A DNA stretch of 64,000 bases from Limimaricola hongkongensis DSM 17492 (GCF_000600975.2 NZ_KK088650.1:682001-746000); one strand, 5' to 3'. Positions 44,918 to 53,193 are shown, numbered from the stretch's first letter. Notes: generated by a model not told the origin, from the sequence alone. Numbers and translations are program-made.

Positions 44918-44978
44918 TCACGCGCTCGGCGCGGCGCTCCTCGCCGCGCCGCCCCATCAGCCGAAGGAGTTCAGACCG

Positions 44979-45482
44979 ATGTCGCCCCTCGTCTTCTACC
45001 TCGCTCACTTCGCCGTTCTCGCCTACGCGCTGGTCGGTGGCGTCTTCCTCGCCTTTTCCGATTTCATCATGCGTTCGCTATCGCTCACCAGCGGCCATGG
45101 CGGCGCCGAGGCCATGCAGGTGATCAATCGCGAGGTCTTCCGCTGGGTCTTCATGGCCCTCTTCCTCGGACTGGCGGCGGTGTCGCTGGTATTGATCGTC
45201 CATGCTGCGCTATGGCTCGACGGCACTCCGGCAACGCTGATCGTAACGGCCGGCCTCGTCTATCTGCTCGGCTGCTTCGCCGTCACGGTGGTCTTCAACG
45301 TGCCGATGAACGAGGCGCTGGCCGGAATGGACCTGTCGCAGACGTCCACCCAGAGCTACTGGACCGGCACCTATCTGCCGCGCTGGACATTCTGGAACAC
45401 GGTCCGGACAATCGCCTGCGGTCTGTCGGCGGCGCTTCTGCTCTTCGGATTGACGACGCTGTCCCAGTTGCTGCCTGCGTAA
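44979..45482 (+). CDS. DUF1772 (anthrone-oxygenase-like) membrane protein
   Basis: This 167-residue protein has four helices (about 5-27, 52-75, 82-105, 140-160). The features VFLAFSDFIMRSL and VVFNVPMNEALAGMD followed by YWTGTYLPRWTFWNTVRTIACGLSA are characteristic of DUF1772 proteins, which include some anthrone oxygenases. The conserved Asn-Val-Pro-x-Asn and the Trp-x6-W-Asn-x-x-Arg motifs are intact. The ATG follows GAAGGAGTTCAGACCG. Its function in this operon is unknown. Confidence 0.82.
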   Translation: MSPLVFYLAHFAVLAYALVGGVFLAFSDFIMRSLSLTSGHGGAEAMQVINREVFRWVFMALFLGLAAVSLVLIVHAALWLDGTPATLIVTAGLVYLLGCFAVTVVFNVPMNEALAGMDLSQTSTQSYWTGTYLPRWTFWNTVRTIACGLSAALLLFGLTTLSQLLPA

Positions 45483-45499
45483 CGCAAAGAGGACGAGAC

Positions 45500-45997
45500 A
45501 TGGCCGAGCAAACGACCCTTCACCTGCTCTGCGGTCGGATCGCCTCGGGCAAGTCCACGCTCGCGACCGAACTGGGCCGCCGCCCCGGGACCGTGGTCAT
45601 TCGCGAGGACCACTGGCTCTCGGGCCTCTACGGCAACGAATTGAGGTCGATCTACGATTACGTCCGCTGCGCCAGCCTGCTGCGCGGCATCGTCGGCCCG
45701 CATGTCACGGACCTCCTGAACGCGGGTGTCTCGGTGGTCCTCGACTTCCAGGCGAACACCACCGATGCACGGTCTTGGATGCGCGGCCTTCTCGACGGAA
45801 CCGAGGCCGCGCATGTGCTCCACCTGCTTGACGTGCCCGAAGAGGTCTGCCTCGCCCGGCTGCGGGCCCGGAACGACGCGGGGCTGCATCCCTTCGTCGT
45901 GACCGAGGCGCAGTTCCGGCAGATCTCACGCCATTTCATGCCACCTGCGCCGGACGAGGGGTTCGCAGTTCAGATCCACCCGGCACCGACCCGATGA
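45500..45997 (+). CDS. P-loop AAA kinase-like protein
   Basis: This 165-residue protein has Walker A GRIASGKST at about 12-20, followed by RRPGTVVIREDHWLSGLYG and VSVVLDFQANTTDARSWM, where the strand ending in LDF acts as a Walker B. ARLRARNDAGLHPF resembles the lid arginines of the zeta-toxin/kinase-like AAA_33 family that phosphorylates small molecules or RNA. The ATG at 45500 has AAGAGGACGAGAC upstream. It is the last gene of the operon. A toxin role is not supported, as there is no antitoxin gene next to it. Confidence 0.78.
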   Translation: MAEQTTLHLLCGRIASGKSTLATELGRRPGTVVIREDHWLSGLYGNELRSIYDYVRCASLLRGIVGPHVTDLLNAGVSVVLDFQANTTDARSWMRGLLDGTEAAHVLHLLDVPEEVCLARLRARNDAGLHPFVVTEAQFRQISRHFMPPAPDEGFAVQIHPAPTR

Positions 45998-46089
45998 CCA
46001 GCCCTGCCACTTGACAGGAAAGGCGGGTCTCTCGGCTCTACAAAGGCCGGAGATACGGCCGCAGGCGAAGGCCAGGGTCCGAAGCGATG

Positions 46090-46770
46090 TCATGCGCTGA
46101 CCCCCTTCACGAACGCCGTCTGGCCGCCCCGCAGAAGCACGATCCCCACGGCAACGAACCACGCGATGGCGCCGAGGCCGAAGACGGCGCCGGCGGTCTC
46201 TCCGAGCGGCGGCAGGATGGTCACGAGCCCGGCGAAGCCGCTGATCGCACCGATCCCGGCCGTGACGCGGCCGAAAAGGCCGCTCGCAAGCCCTGCGAGG
46301 CTGACCGCCAGGATCCATGCGCCGCCGGCGATCTCGTTGCCGCCGCCCAAGCCCAGTTCGACCGCGTGGAGCGTCTGCCACAGGGAGGCCGCAGCCTCCG
46401 GGTCCGCGGCGAGCGCATGTGTCCGTTCGACGGCGACATTCGCGATCATGCCGGCGCCGAGGACGAGGGTGGCCCAGATCAGTCCGATCGCCTCGGTCAG
46501 GGCGGCGGCGTCCGGCCGCGCATTGGCGATCTGCCGGCGGAGCGCAACGACGAGAACCGCAAGCGCCAGCGCGTTCACGATATAAATCAGGGTGTTCCAG
46601 ACGATCAGCACGCCCGGCCGTTCGGCGATGAAGGCCGTGACGGCGGCGACGTCGATCTCGTCCGAGCCGAAACCCAGCGGCGCGAGCAGGGTGACAAGCA
46701 GGGCGAAGCCAAACAGATAGGTGGCGGCGCAGGTCAGGGCGGCGAGGCCGCCGGCTTTGCGGAGGGTCAT
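46090..46770 (-). CDS. DUF4386-like membrane protein
   Basis: This 226-residue protein with six predicted helices starts RKAGGLAALTCAATYLFGFALL, the usual start for DUF4386 proteins. Features include FIAERPGVLIVWNTLIYIVNALALAVLVVAL and GNEIAGGAWILAVSLAGL. No enzyme motif is visible. The ATG overlaps the stop of the upstream epimerase-like gene by four bases, so they form an operon under the AraC gene at 48684 or an internal promoter. Confidence 0.7.
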   Translation of the reverse strand: MTLRKAGGLAALTCAATYLFGFALLVTLLAPLGFGSDEIDVAAVTAFIAERPGVLIVWNTLIYIVNALALAVLVVALRRQIANARPDAAALTEAIGLIWATLVLGAGMIANVAVERTHALAADPEAAASLWQTLHAVELGLGGGNEIAGGAWILAVSLAGLASGLFGRVTAGIGAISGFAGLVTILPPLGETAGAVFGLGAIAWFVAVGIVLLRGGQTAFVKGVSA

Positions 46771-47633
46771 GTGCGAGTTCCTTTCGGTTGGCGCGCCGCT
46801 TCCGCGGCGAGGGTTTCGAAGTGGTCGGTGAGGCGCCGCGTCCCGAAGCGGGGCGCGACCATGTCCATTCCGAGCGCGGTCAGGAAGAAGCGCGCGGGGC
46901 CGCTCACGCGGCGCGGCAGGAGCGGCAGGACGGCGAGCGCGGTCCGGCGCAGGGCGTCCGGCAGACAGGTGATGCGCGGCGCGGTCCCGAGTGCGTCGAA
47001 GGCGGCGCGGGCGATCTCGCCTTGCGTCATCACGTCGGGGCCGCCGATCTCGGCCCAGCCCCGGCCGGCGTCGGTCGCGTCGGCGATGGCCGCCGCCAGA
47101 TCGGCGCCATGAATGGGGTTGAGGCGCTGCGCCCCGTCCCCGAACAGCCAGACGCGGCCCTTGCGCGCCATCGCGAACATTTCGCCCATGTCCGAGAAGA
47201 AGCCGTTGGGCGCGATCACGGTCGCGGGCATGTCGGAGGCGTGGAGCGCGTCCACGAAGGCGCTCTTGGCATCGACAAGCGGCACGCCCTTCATGGCGTC
47301 GGCATTCAGGACATGCACATAGGCGAAGCGTCCGACGCCCGCGGCCTCGGCCTCGCGCAGCAGGTTCAGGTTCGCCTGGAAGTCCACCTCCCGATAGCCG
47401 GGCCCGTCGGCCTGCCGGGTGATGCCAAGCGACGAGACGACGAGGTCCACGCCGTCCATGATCCCTTCGAGCGTCTCGGGCCGGGTGGCCTCGGCCTCGA
47501 TCGACAGATCGGCCAGATCCCCGGCCCGCGTGGTGTCGCGGACCAGCGCGGTGACGTGATGCCCGCGCCGCGCATATTCGGCGCAGAGAAAGCGCCCGAG
47601 ATAGCCGGTCGCCCCGGCAACGAGAACGTTCAT
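46767..47633 (-). CDS. NAD(P)-binding epimerase-like SDR (NmrA group)
   Basis: This 288-residue protein starts MNVLVAGATGYLGRFLCAEYARRGHHV with the GxxGxxG motif. The middle VDLVVSSLGITRQADGPGYREVDFQANLNLLREAEAAGVGRFAYVHVL is typical of complex-I assembly-like or NmrA-type atypical SDRs. A C-terminal helix is likely (TALAVLPLLPRRVSGPARFFLTALGMDM). The catalytic YxxxK is absent, which favours a regulatory or assembly role. The start at 47633 has CCGGAGACGATCC upstream. It overlaps the downstream membrane protein gene by four bases. Confidence 0.85.
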   Translation of the reverse strand: MNVLVAGATGYLGRFLCAEYARRGHHVTALVRDTTRAGDLADLSIEAEATRPETLEGIMDGVDLVVSSLGITRQADGPGYREVDFQANLNLLREAEAAGVGRFAYVHVLNADAMKGVPLVDAKSAFVDALHASDMPATVIAPNGFFSDMGEMFAMARKGRVWLFGDGAQRLNPIHGADLAAAIADATDAGRGWAEIGGPDVMTQGEIARAAFDALGTAPRITCLPDALRRTALAVLPLLPRRVSGPARFFLTALGMDMVAPRFGTRRLTDHFETLAAEAARQPKGTRT

Positions 47634-47649
47634 GGATCGTCTCCGGTGT

Positions 47650-48018
47650 TCATGACAGGCCGACGCCAAGCGCGGCGGCGGCCATGAGAAAGAGGACCGG
47701 CGTCCAGAGCAGGCGCTCCGGGCGCGAGGGGCTGGCGGCGTTCGCGGCGAGCGACAGCAGCGTGAGCGCGAGGGCGGGCCAGAACAGAGGCGCCAGCGGC
47801 ACCGCGCCGATGCCGGCCCTGGCGAGCACCGCCCCGGCCATGGTTGCAAGCAGCGCGGCCTGAACCAGCGCCAGCGCCCGCCAGGCCGGCGGCAGGCGGC
47901 CGGGAAAGCGGCCGCCGACCGTCAGGCGGCCAAGCGGGGCACCGGCGGCGACGCCCAGGTGCATCAGGATGGGCAGTGCAGTCAGCCCGGCATAGGCGAA
48001 GGCGAGGATCTGGGTCAT
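47650..48018 (-). CDS. Small membrane protein of unknown function
   Basis: This 122-residue, very hydrophobic protein has four likely helices: TQILAFAYAGLTALPILMHLG, ALALVQAALLATMAGAVLA, PLFWPALALTLLSLAANAAS and LLWTPVLFLMAAAALGVG. I do not recognise the family. It starts 10 bases after the end of a 58-residue frame and ends 16 bases before the epimerase-like gene, so it is probably cotranscribed with both. Confidence 0.65.
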   Translation of the reverse strand: MTQILAFAYAGLTALPILMHLGVAAGAPLGRLTVGGRFPGRLPPAWRALALVQAALLATMAGAVLARAGIGAVPLAPLFWPALALTLLSLAANAASPSRPERLLWTPVLFLMAAAALGVGLS

Positions 48019-48028
48019 GGACCGGCCC

Positions 48029-48205
48029 TCACCACCGCCGCAGGCGCGCCGGAAGGGACCGCCGCGGGCTGCGCGGCCTCCCTTCGGGCAGGCCGAGATC
48101 GTCCCGCAGGTGCCGGGGCACAGACGCGCGGCGCCCTGTCGGGTGGCCCGTCCCCCCGGTCAGCAGGTGGTGCAGGCCCTCCATGCGGGTGCGGACATCA
48201 TGCAT
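48029..48205 (-). CDS. 58-residue Arg-rich protein, DUF1127-like pattern
   Basis: A short frame starts MHDVRTRMEGLHHLLTGG, continues VPRHLRDDLGLPEG, and ends in an Arg/Pro-rich tail (RSPRRSLPARLRRW). A strong ribosome binding site, GAGGGAGGAAGCC, lies directly before the ATG at 48205. The LRDDLGLPEG piece resembles the short conserved core of DUF1127/YjiS-type proteins common in alphaproteobacteria. It sits between the glycine-zipper lipoprotein and the small membrane protein, all minus strand. The call depends on the ribosome binding site and spacing. Confidence 0.5.
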   Translation of the reverse strand: MHDVRTRMEGLHHLLTGGTGHPTGRRASVPRHLRDDLGLPEGRPRSPRRSLPARLRRW

Positions 48206-48216
48206 GGCTTCCTCCC

Positions 48217-48582
48217 TCAGTTCACGACCGCATGGCCGCGGCCGCGCAGGCAGTTCAGGACGATGTTCTCGCGCGTGTCGCTCGCCTCGGACGCGCCCAC
48301 CGCGGCGCCTGCCAGCGCGCCGATGACGGCCCCGCCGAGCGCATCGCCCTCCTCGTCGATCTCGCCCAGCACGCCGCCGATCCCGGCGCCGATGACGGCT
48401 GCGGCCATCATGTCATGGTCCAGCTGCGACTGGCTTCGGGCAAGGTGTCGACAGGCAGCGAGGTCGCTGTGGAACTGCGCGCGCGGCGCGCCGTCCAGGA
48501 TCGGGTCCACATCCGTGCCCATGTCGGCGCAGGCCGCCAGCAAGGCGGTCATGCAGATCGGGGCGAGCAGCAGCGGTTTCAT
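48217..48582 (-). CDS. Glycine-zipper lipoprotein
   Basis: This 121-residue protein has a signal peptide ending in lipobox LLAAC (MKPLLLAPICMTALLAAC), so it should be lipidated. The mature part has two Cys (ACRHLA, LNCLRGRG), possibly disulphide-linked, and a glycine-zipper helix (AAAVIGAGIGGVLGEID; GGAVIGALAGAAVGA) that can pack in or across the outer membrane. The ATG follows GGAGACATGAC. It starts a small-gene group ahead of the 58-residue frame. Confidence 0.78.
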   Translation of the reverse strand: MKPLLLAPICMTALLAACADMGTDVDPILDGAPRAQFHSDLAACRHLARSQSQLDHDMMAAAVIGAGIGGVLGEIDEEGDALGGAVIGALAGAAVGASEASDTRENIVLNCLRGRGHAVVN

Positions 48583-48683
48583 GTCATGTCTCCTTCGACG
48601 ACCAAGGGGGTGCCGAAAAAAGAATTACTTGCCCGCGCCGCTCGACGGCATGACCGCAGGGATCAGCGGCTTGACCCGCGGCA

Positions 48684-49694
48684 TCAATCGCCGCGCCACG
48701 CGGTCGGGCTCGCGCCGGTCCAGCGCCGGAACGCCCGCACGAAGGCCGAGGCCTCCGAAAAGCCCAGAAGATAGGCCGTCTCCCCGACCGAGACCTTGCC
48801 CGCGCTCAGGTAATCCATCGCCATTCGGCGGCGCAGGTCGTCATGGACCTGCGCGAAGGTGACGCCTTCGTCCTTCAGTCGGCGGTAGAGCGTCTGCCGG
48901 CTCATGCCGAGATCGCGCGCGATGCGATCCATCGACAGCGTGCCCTCGTGCAGGTCCGCAAGCATCCGTGTCTCGACGGCAGAGCGCACGGTGTCATGCG
49001 TCGCAAGCTCGTCCAGCAGCGCGTCCGCATGGCGCGTGAAGATGCCGAAGACGTAGTGCTTGCCGCCGTCGAACGCCTCGTCGAGCCAGACCGGATTGAT
49101 GCGCAGCGCGTTGCGCGCCGCGCGGAACGTGACCGGCACCCGGAAAAGCTCCGGGTAGCGGTTGGCATGCGGCGGCGGGGCGTAGGTCACCTCCAGCGCC
49201 CGCTCGAACGGGTGCTCCGGCGCGGACCGGCGGAACTCGGAGATGAACCGCGCGAAGCTCGCCTCCGTGGCCATCCAGCTGCCGTCGCAGGGGCGGTGGT
49301 CCACCAGCCAGACCGCGTCCGCGTCCCGCACCAGTTCGAACCGGTCCCGTCCGCCGGGGATCGGCACGTCGGCCATGAGGCGCGCATAGCGGTTCAGCTG
49401 GTCCAAACTGTGCGGGAAGGAGGTGGAGGCATGCACGATCTGGCCGACGATCGACATCATCTCCAGCCGGGTCTCCAGCACGTGTCGCAGGAGCAGCGAG
49501 GTGTCGCCCGTCGCCTCGATCCCGGCGGCGATGAGGGTCCGGTAGGAGGCGACCGGGATGCGGGTGTCCTGATCCGCCAGATCGTCTTCCGTCAGCCTCG
49601 ACGCCGCCAGCAAGCTGTCTCGAGGCACGCCTTCGGCCACCGCATAGTCGAGGAACGCGGCCGCGAAACCGGCGGCCATGGTCTGATCGGACAT
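48684..49694 (-). CDS. AraC-family regulator with arabinose-binding-like N-terminus
   Basis: This 336-residue protein has the same domain plan as the regulator at 42521. Residues about 10-200 form the arabinose-binding-like domain (ETRLEMMSIVGQIVHASTSFPHSLDQLNRYARLM), and about 240-335 the AraC pair (LSMDRIARDLGMSRQTLYRRLKDEG; VSVGETAYLLGFSEASAFVRAFRRWTGASPTAWR). The start at 49694 has AAGGAG eight bases upstream; an open frame extends to 50003 without similarity. It lies upstream of an SDR/membrane-protein cluster on the same strand and may control it, in parallel with the first AraC cluster. Confidence 0.88.
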   Translation of the reverse strand: MSDQTMAAGFAAAFLDYAVAEGVPRDSLLAASRLTEDDLADQDTRIPVASYRTLIAAGIEATGDTSLLLRHVLETRLEMMSIVGQIVHASTSFPHSLDQLNRYARLMADVPIPGGRDRFELVRDADAVWLVDHRPCDGSWMATEASFARFISEFRRSAPEHPFERALEVTYAPPPHANRYPELFRVPVTFRAARNALRINPVWLDEAFDGGKHYVFGIFTRHADALLDELATHDTVRSAVETRMLADLHEGTLSMDRIARDLGMSRQTLYRRLKDEGVTFAQVHDDLRRRMAMDYLSAGKVSVGETAYLLGFSEASAFVRAFRRWTGASPTAWRGD

Positions 49695-50399
49695 GCGGCA
49701 GTCTCCTTGGGTCAGGATCGCGATGCGCCCGGTCATGCCGTCGCCGAACCGGCGCGGGCAGATTGTCCCGAGACATGACGTTGGGGCAACCCTCATGATT
49801 ACCCCGGTCGCCGCCCGCTTCGGTCTCTTCGCCCCGGCTTTCACCATGATCCCATGGATCAGGCGGGCGCCCCCGGAGGTGCCAGCCACCGTGACCGACG
49901 ATCCCTCCCTGCCATGGCTCGAAGGAGAGGCTGTCATGCTGCAGGGCCGCGTCGCTGATCCGAAATATGCGCCGCTTGTTGTCGTTCCGCATGGCAGGCC
50001 CAAGGGTATGGTGCGCTCCTGGCCTGACGGACCCTATGCATGGCTCTCCCGCTCCGATTTGCTGACGCTGCTCGACACGTGGCGCGGCCGAGCGTCTAGG
50101 CCACGTCTTTGCAGGATGGAGGTCATTTGATGCACATTTAGTTCAAAGCCGACCTTCGTGGACGGCGCAGCGAATGACCGCTTCCTGCCCGCGTAGCCGC
50201 GTCAGCTTGCGCCCCAGAGCCTACCTTGATGCTCGACACGGCAAAGGTCTGGATCGAGCCCCCGTATCGAATGTTGAATCGGGGACGAATGTCGCGCTTG
50301 GTGAGAGCGCCGCATCCGTATGAGGCATGGAAGCGCAAGATTGGCAGATCTTTCGCCATGAGATACGCTTTCCCTAAGGTAACGGGAGGGCTTGGACCG
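49695..50399. other. Intergenic region before the sulfite oxidase, one possible small gene
   Basis: About 700 bases between two divergent genes. One frame (49936-50130) has a good ribosome binding site and is listed separately. Otherwise I see no FNR-type box or RNA gene. Confidence 0.4.
49936..50130 (+). CDS. Possible 64-residue protein of unknown function
   Basis: The frame starts at an ATG with GAAGGAGAGGCTGTC in front and reads MLQGRVADPKYAPLVVVPHG, then WPDGPYAWLSRSDLLTLLD. The DPKYAPLVVVPHG part resembles the strand leading into an oxyanion hole in alpha/beta hydrolases, but no catalytic serine follows. It may be a gene fragment. Confidence 0.35.
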   Translation: MLQGRVADPKYAPLVVVPHGRPKGMVRSWPDGPYAWLSRSDLLTLLDTWRGRASRPRLCRMEVI

Positions 50400-51665
50400 A
50401 TGACTGACAAGATCACCGATGGCAGATCAGACAAGGCCGAAATCGCTGACGAGCCCACACGCCGGACGATCCTGAAGGCGACCGGCCTCACGGCGCTCGG
50501 GGCCTATGTCGGCATGAATATTCCCTTTGAGGGTAATCTCATGGCGCTCGCCCAAGGGATGAGCGAGGAGGACATCATGTCCGGCAAGAACGGCCTCGTG
50601 CTTCTGAACGACCGTCCGCTCAATGCGGAGACGCCGGCGCATCTGCTGGATGACGACGTCACCCCATACAAGCACTTTTTCATCCGCAACAACGGGTTTG
50701 TCCCGGACAGCGCACTGGACATGGATGCCGAGGGTTGGACCCTGACGATCGACGGCGAGGTCGACACGGCGCTGGAACTGAGCATCGGCGAGCTCAAGTC
50801 TCGCTTCGAGGAGGTGACCTTGCGCCTCGTGCTCGAATGTGGCGGCAACGGTCGGGCATTCTTCAATCCCGGAGCATCCGGCAACCAATGGACCACCGGC
50901 GCGGTGGGATGCGCCGACTGGACCGGCGTGCGGCTGAGCGACGTCCTCAACGCCGCCGGGATTAAATCGAGCGCCGTCTACACCGCCCATCACAGCGACG
51001 ACCCACATTTGTCGGGCGATCCTGATAAGGAGGTGATCTCGCGCGGGGTCCCGATCGAGAAAGCCTTGGCCGAGGGTGGCATCATCGCTTGGGCAATGAA
51101 CGGGGAGCCGATCCCTGCGGTACATGGCTTCCCCCTGCGCCTGGTAATACCCGGCTATCCCGGATCGGCGTCGCAGAAGTACGTCAACCGCATTCAGATC
51201 CGCGACCAGGAGCACGATGGTGCAAAGATGACGGGCTATTCCTACCGGGTGCCTGCCTATCCCGTCGCGCCGGGCACCGAGGTCCCGGAAGAGGACATGG
51301 TCGTCCTGACCGACATGCCGGTCAAGTCGCTGATCACCTTCCCGCAATCGGGCGCGCAGGCGGCCGCCGGGGAAGCGATGGAGGTCCGCGGCCACGCGTG
51401 GTCGGGCAGCGGCGACGTCGCCTCGGTCGATATTTCGATCGACTTCGGAGCGACGTGGACCCCGGCCGCACTGGAGGCACCGGTGAATAAGTTCGCCTGG
51501 CAGAGGTTCCGCGCCGACGTGACCCTTCCGCAAGCCGGCTATTATGAAGTCTGGGCGCGTGCCACCGACCTGAACGGTGTGTCGCAACCTCCGGTCGTGC
51601 CCGGCTGGAATCCGCGTGGCTACGGCAACAACATGCAGCACCGCATCGCCATGATCGCCACGTGA
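50400..51665 (+). CDS. Tat-exported molybdopterin sulfite oxidase (SorA-like)
   Basis: This 421-residue molybdenum enzyme has a twin-arginine signal (TRRTILKATGLTALGAYVG), so it folds before export to the periplasm. The molybdopterin domain follows (about 70-290) with the Mo-ligand Cys in LVLECGGNGRAFF, WTGVRLSDVLNAAGI, and GFPLRLVIPGYPGSASQKYVNRI. The C-terminal Mo-cofactor dimerisation domain (about 310-420) has VASVDISIDFGATWTPA and YEVWARATDLNGVSQP. It oxidises sulfite to sulfate and passes electrons to a cytochrome, likely the next gene. I used the ATG at 50400, which has GGGAGGG upstream and directly precedes the Tat region; the frame is open to 50226. Confidence 0.92.
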   Translation: MTDKITDGRSDKAEIADEPTRRTILKATGLTALGAYVGMNIPFEGNLMALAQGMSEEDIMSGKNGLVLLNDRPLNAETPAHLLDDDVTPYKHFFIRNNGFVPDSALDMDAEGWTLTIDGEVDTALELSIGELKSRFEEVTLRLVLECGGNGRAFFNPGASGNQWTTGAVGCADWTGVRLSDVLNAAGIKSSAVYTAHHSDDPHLSGDPDKEVISRGVPIEKALAEGGIIAWAMNGEPIPAVHGFPLRLVIPGYPGSASQKYVNRIQIRDQEHDGAKMTGYSYRVPAYPVAPGTEVPEEDMVVLTDMPVKSLITFPQSGAQAAAGEAMEVRGHAWSGSGDVASVDISIDFGATWTPAALEAPVNKFAWQRFRADVTLPQAGYYEVWARATDLNGVSQPPVVPGWNPRGYGNNMQHRIAMIAT

Positions 51666-51723
51666 TCCCCCGTAAGAGCTTGTCTGCATGACCGGCTCTT
51701 GCAGCAAACGAAAGAACGTGAAG

Positions 51724-52116
51724 ATGAGCAAGACGTTGACTGGCCTCGGTGCCGGGCTATGCGTGTCGCTGTTCCTGGCGGCATTCGGCGCGACCGCGCA
51801 GCCAGTGTATGACCCGATGCGGCCGTCGATGAGTCCGCTCGCGCCTCTGGCGACAGGTCCGACGGCGCAGGGATCGCAGGCGGAACTCGATCCGAAACTG
51901 GGAAACCTCCCCGTTGGACCCGGGGCTGAAGACACCTACTACCAGTGCGTCGGCTGTCACTCGACGGCGATTATTCGACAGCAGCGTCTGACCGACGATC
52001 GCTGGGACTATCTCTGGACCTGGATGATCGACGAGCAGGGCATGCAAGAGCCCGAACCCGAAATCGCGGAGCAGATCCTCGCCTATCTCAAGACGCATTT
52101 CTCGTCCGAACGATAG
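51724..52116 (+). CDS. Periplasmic cytochrome c, SorB-like partner
   Basis: This 130-residue protein has a signal peptide (MSKTLTGLGAGLCVSLFLAAFGATA), a Pro-rich linker and a single CVGCH haem site in TYYQCVGCHSTAIIRQQRLTDDRWDYLWTWMIDEQGM. The YxxCxxCH-S form followed by a Trp-rich helix is common in the cytochromes paired with sulfite oxidases. Methionines in the Trp-rich region may supply the distal haem ligand. It lies 58 bases after the sulfite oxidase gene. I chose the ATG at 51724 by its signal peptide; the frame is open from 51688. Confidence 0.87.
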   Translation: MSKTLTGLGAGLCVSLFLAAFGATAQPVYDPMRPSMSPLAPLATGPTAQGSQAELDPKLGNLPVGPGAEDTYYQCVGCHSTAIIRQQRLTDDRWDYLWTWMIDEQGMQEPEPEIAEQILAYLKTHFSSER

Positions 52117-52129
52117 TCTGCAGCTGGGC

Positions 52130-52737
52130 AACGACTTGGTCGCAGCTTCCCTTGCAAACGCCGAAGACCCGCCAGTTTTCTTCGAAAACACGGGGGATCT
52201 CGTGCCGCAAGGCTTCGTCATGGCAGGCACGGTCCGACAGGCGAGCCAGATCACCCCGCTTCGCCTGATGCTTATATAATGTGGAAGGGGCGATCGGCAG
52301 CACCGCGCAGAATCGGCTCGACCCCGTGCGTATTACGATGCGATTCAATGAAATCCATCATCACGTCGACCAGCGGTCCGGCTCAGTCATCGAATAATAC
52401 GCCGAGGCCTTGCGGAGTATTTCATTGGCCTGGCCCAACTCGTAGTTCCTAAGCTCCAGAGCCCTTATCTTCTGGGCCATGTCGCTTGGGATGCCGGCCC
52501 GTTTGCCGCTGTCGGCTTCCGCCTTTTTTATCTATTCGTTCAGCGTGTTCGCCGAATATCCGATCTTCGCTGCGAGCGAGGTGATCGCCTGCCAGCGAGA
52601 GCTGTTCTAGCTTTCGTTGTCGAGAACCATTTCCACGGCGCGCTCGCGCACTTCAGGTAAATACTCGTTCGTGGTCTTGTTCATGAGGCCCCATCCTACC
52701 AAGGAGTTGGAGCCTCCGGCAAACTTGGGGCGGTTCA
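52130..52737 (-). mobile_element. Truncated and decayed IS3-family element
   Basis: From 52684 leftwards the minus strand reads MNKTTNEYLPEVRERAVEMV, the OrfA start. A stop follows soon after NES. Fragments of the zipper continue in frame (KAEADSGKRAGIPSD, LELRNYELGQANEILRKAS). OrfB pieces follow: LPIAPSTLYKHQAKRGD, LARLSDRACHDEALRHEI and RVFEENWRVFG. Sequence after that is lost, close to the cytochrome stop at 52116. The right end at 52737 keeps a typical IS3 tip (TGAACCGCCCCAAGTTTGCC on the minus strand). The left tip is absent. Confidence 0.8.
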
Positions 52738-52790
52738 GTTGCGTAGAGCTCGGTTGAGAATTTGTAAGCCGTCGACGTATCTCGGCTGGG

Positions 52791-52804
52791 TTGATCTGGA
52801 TCAG
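52791..52804. promoter_or_regulatory. FNR-like box upstream of the 52-residue membrane protein
   Basis: TTGATCTGGATCAG differs from the palindrome at the last base only. It lies 60 bases before the ATG at 52864, the same spacing as for ftsH and the DUF2267 gene. Confidence 0.62.
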
Positions 52805-52863
52805 CGCGGGCCACGATGGCACGGACTTATTCTGGGGATGTCTCTCACAGAAGGAATAGCGAG

Positions 52864-53022
52864 ATGGACATCAAGAAGAGGCCGGCCTCACCGGGAGTCT
52901 ACATGGTCCTGCTTGTCGGAACGGTGTTCGCGCTCGTCGTGGTCTGGCTGCTCGGCGAGGTGGTGGTGAACTGGATCACCGGGCCCGCCGGGGTTCCCGC
53001 CATCACGGCGCCCGCAAACTGA
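52864..53022 (+). CDS. 52-residue single-span membrane protein
   Basis: A short frame starts at an ATG with GAAGGAATAGCGAG upstream. It reads MDIKKRPASPGVYMVLLVGT, then a long hydrophobic helix (VFALVVVWLLGEVVVNWI), and ends in a Pro/Ala-rich tail (GPAGVPAITAPAN). A positively charged N-terminus suggests it faces the cytoplasm. An FNR-type box lies 60 bases upstream, so the gene is likely expressed at low oxygen. No family is recognised; small subunits of terminal oxidases or pumps have this shape. Confidence 0.65.
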   Translation: MDIKKRPASPGVYMVLLVGTVFALVVVWLLGEVVVNWITGPAGVPAITAPAN

Positions 53023-53193
53023 CCTCGGACGTGTTGTCATCAATCAAAGCGGCCAATCTCCAGTAACAGGCGGAGCAGCGTCGCCGTCATGCCCATGCAA
53101 GGAGGGCGCTTTCCGCCCGCGCTGCTTGCTGGCGATGGGCCCATTCTCGCGGCCCGTTGCTGTCGAACGCAGCCCCGCCAGGAACTGTGAGGC

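Noticed and set aside
45500-45997. Zeta-toxin interpretation of the P-loop protein
   Set aside because: No antitoxin gene is adjacent and the gene sits at the end of a metabolic operon; a small-molecule kinase-like role is more cautious.
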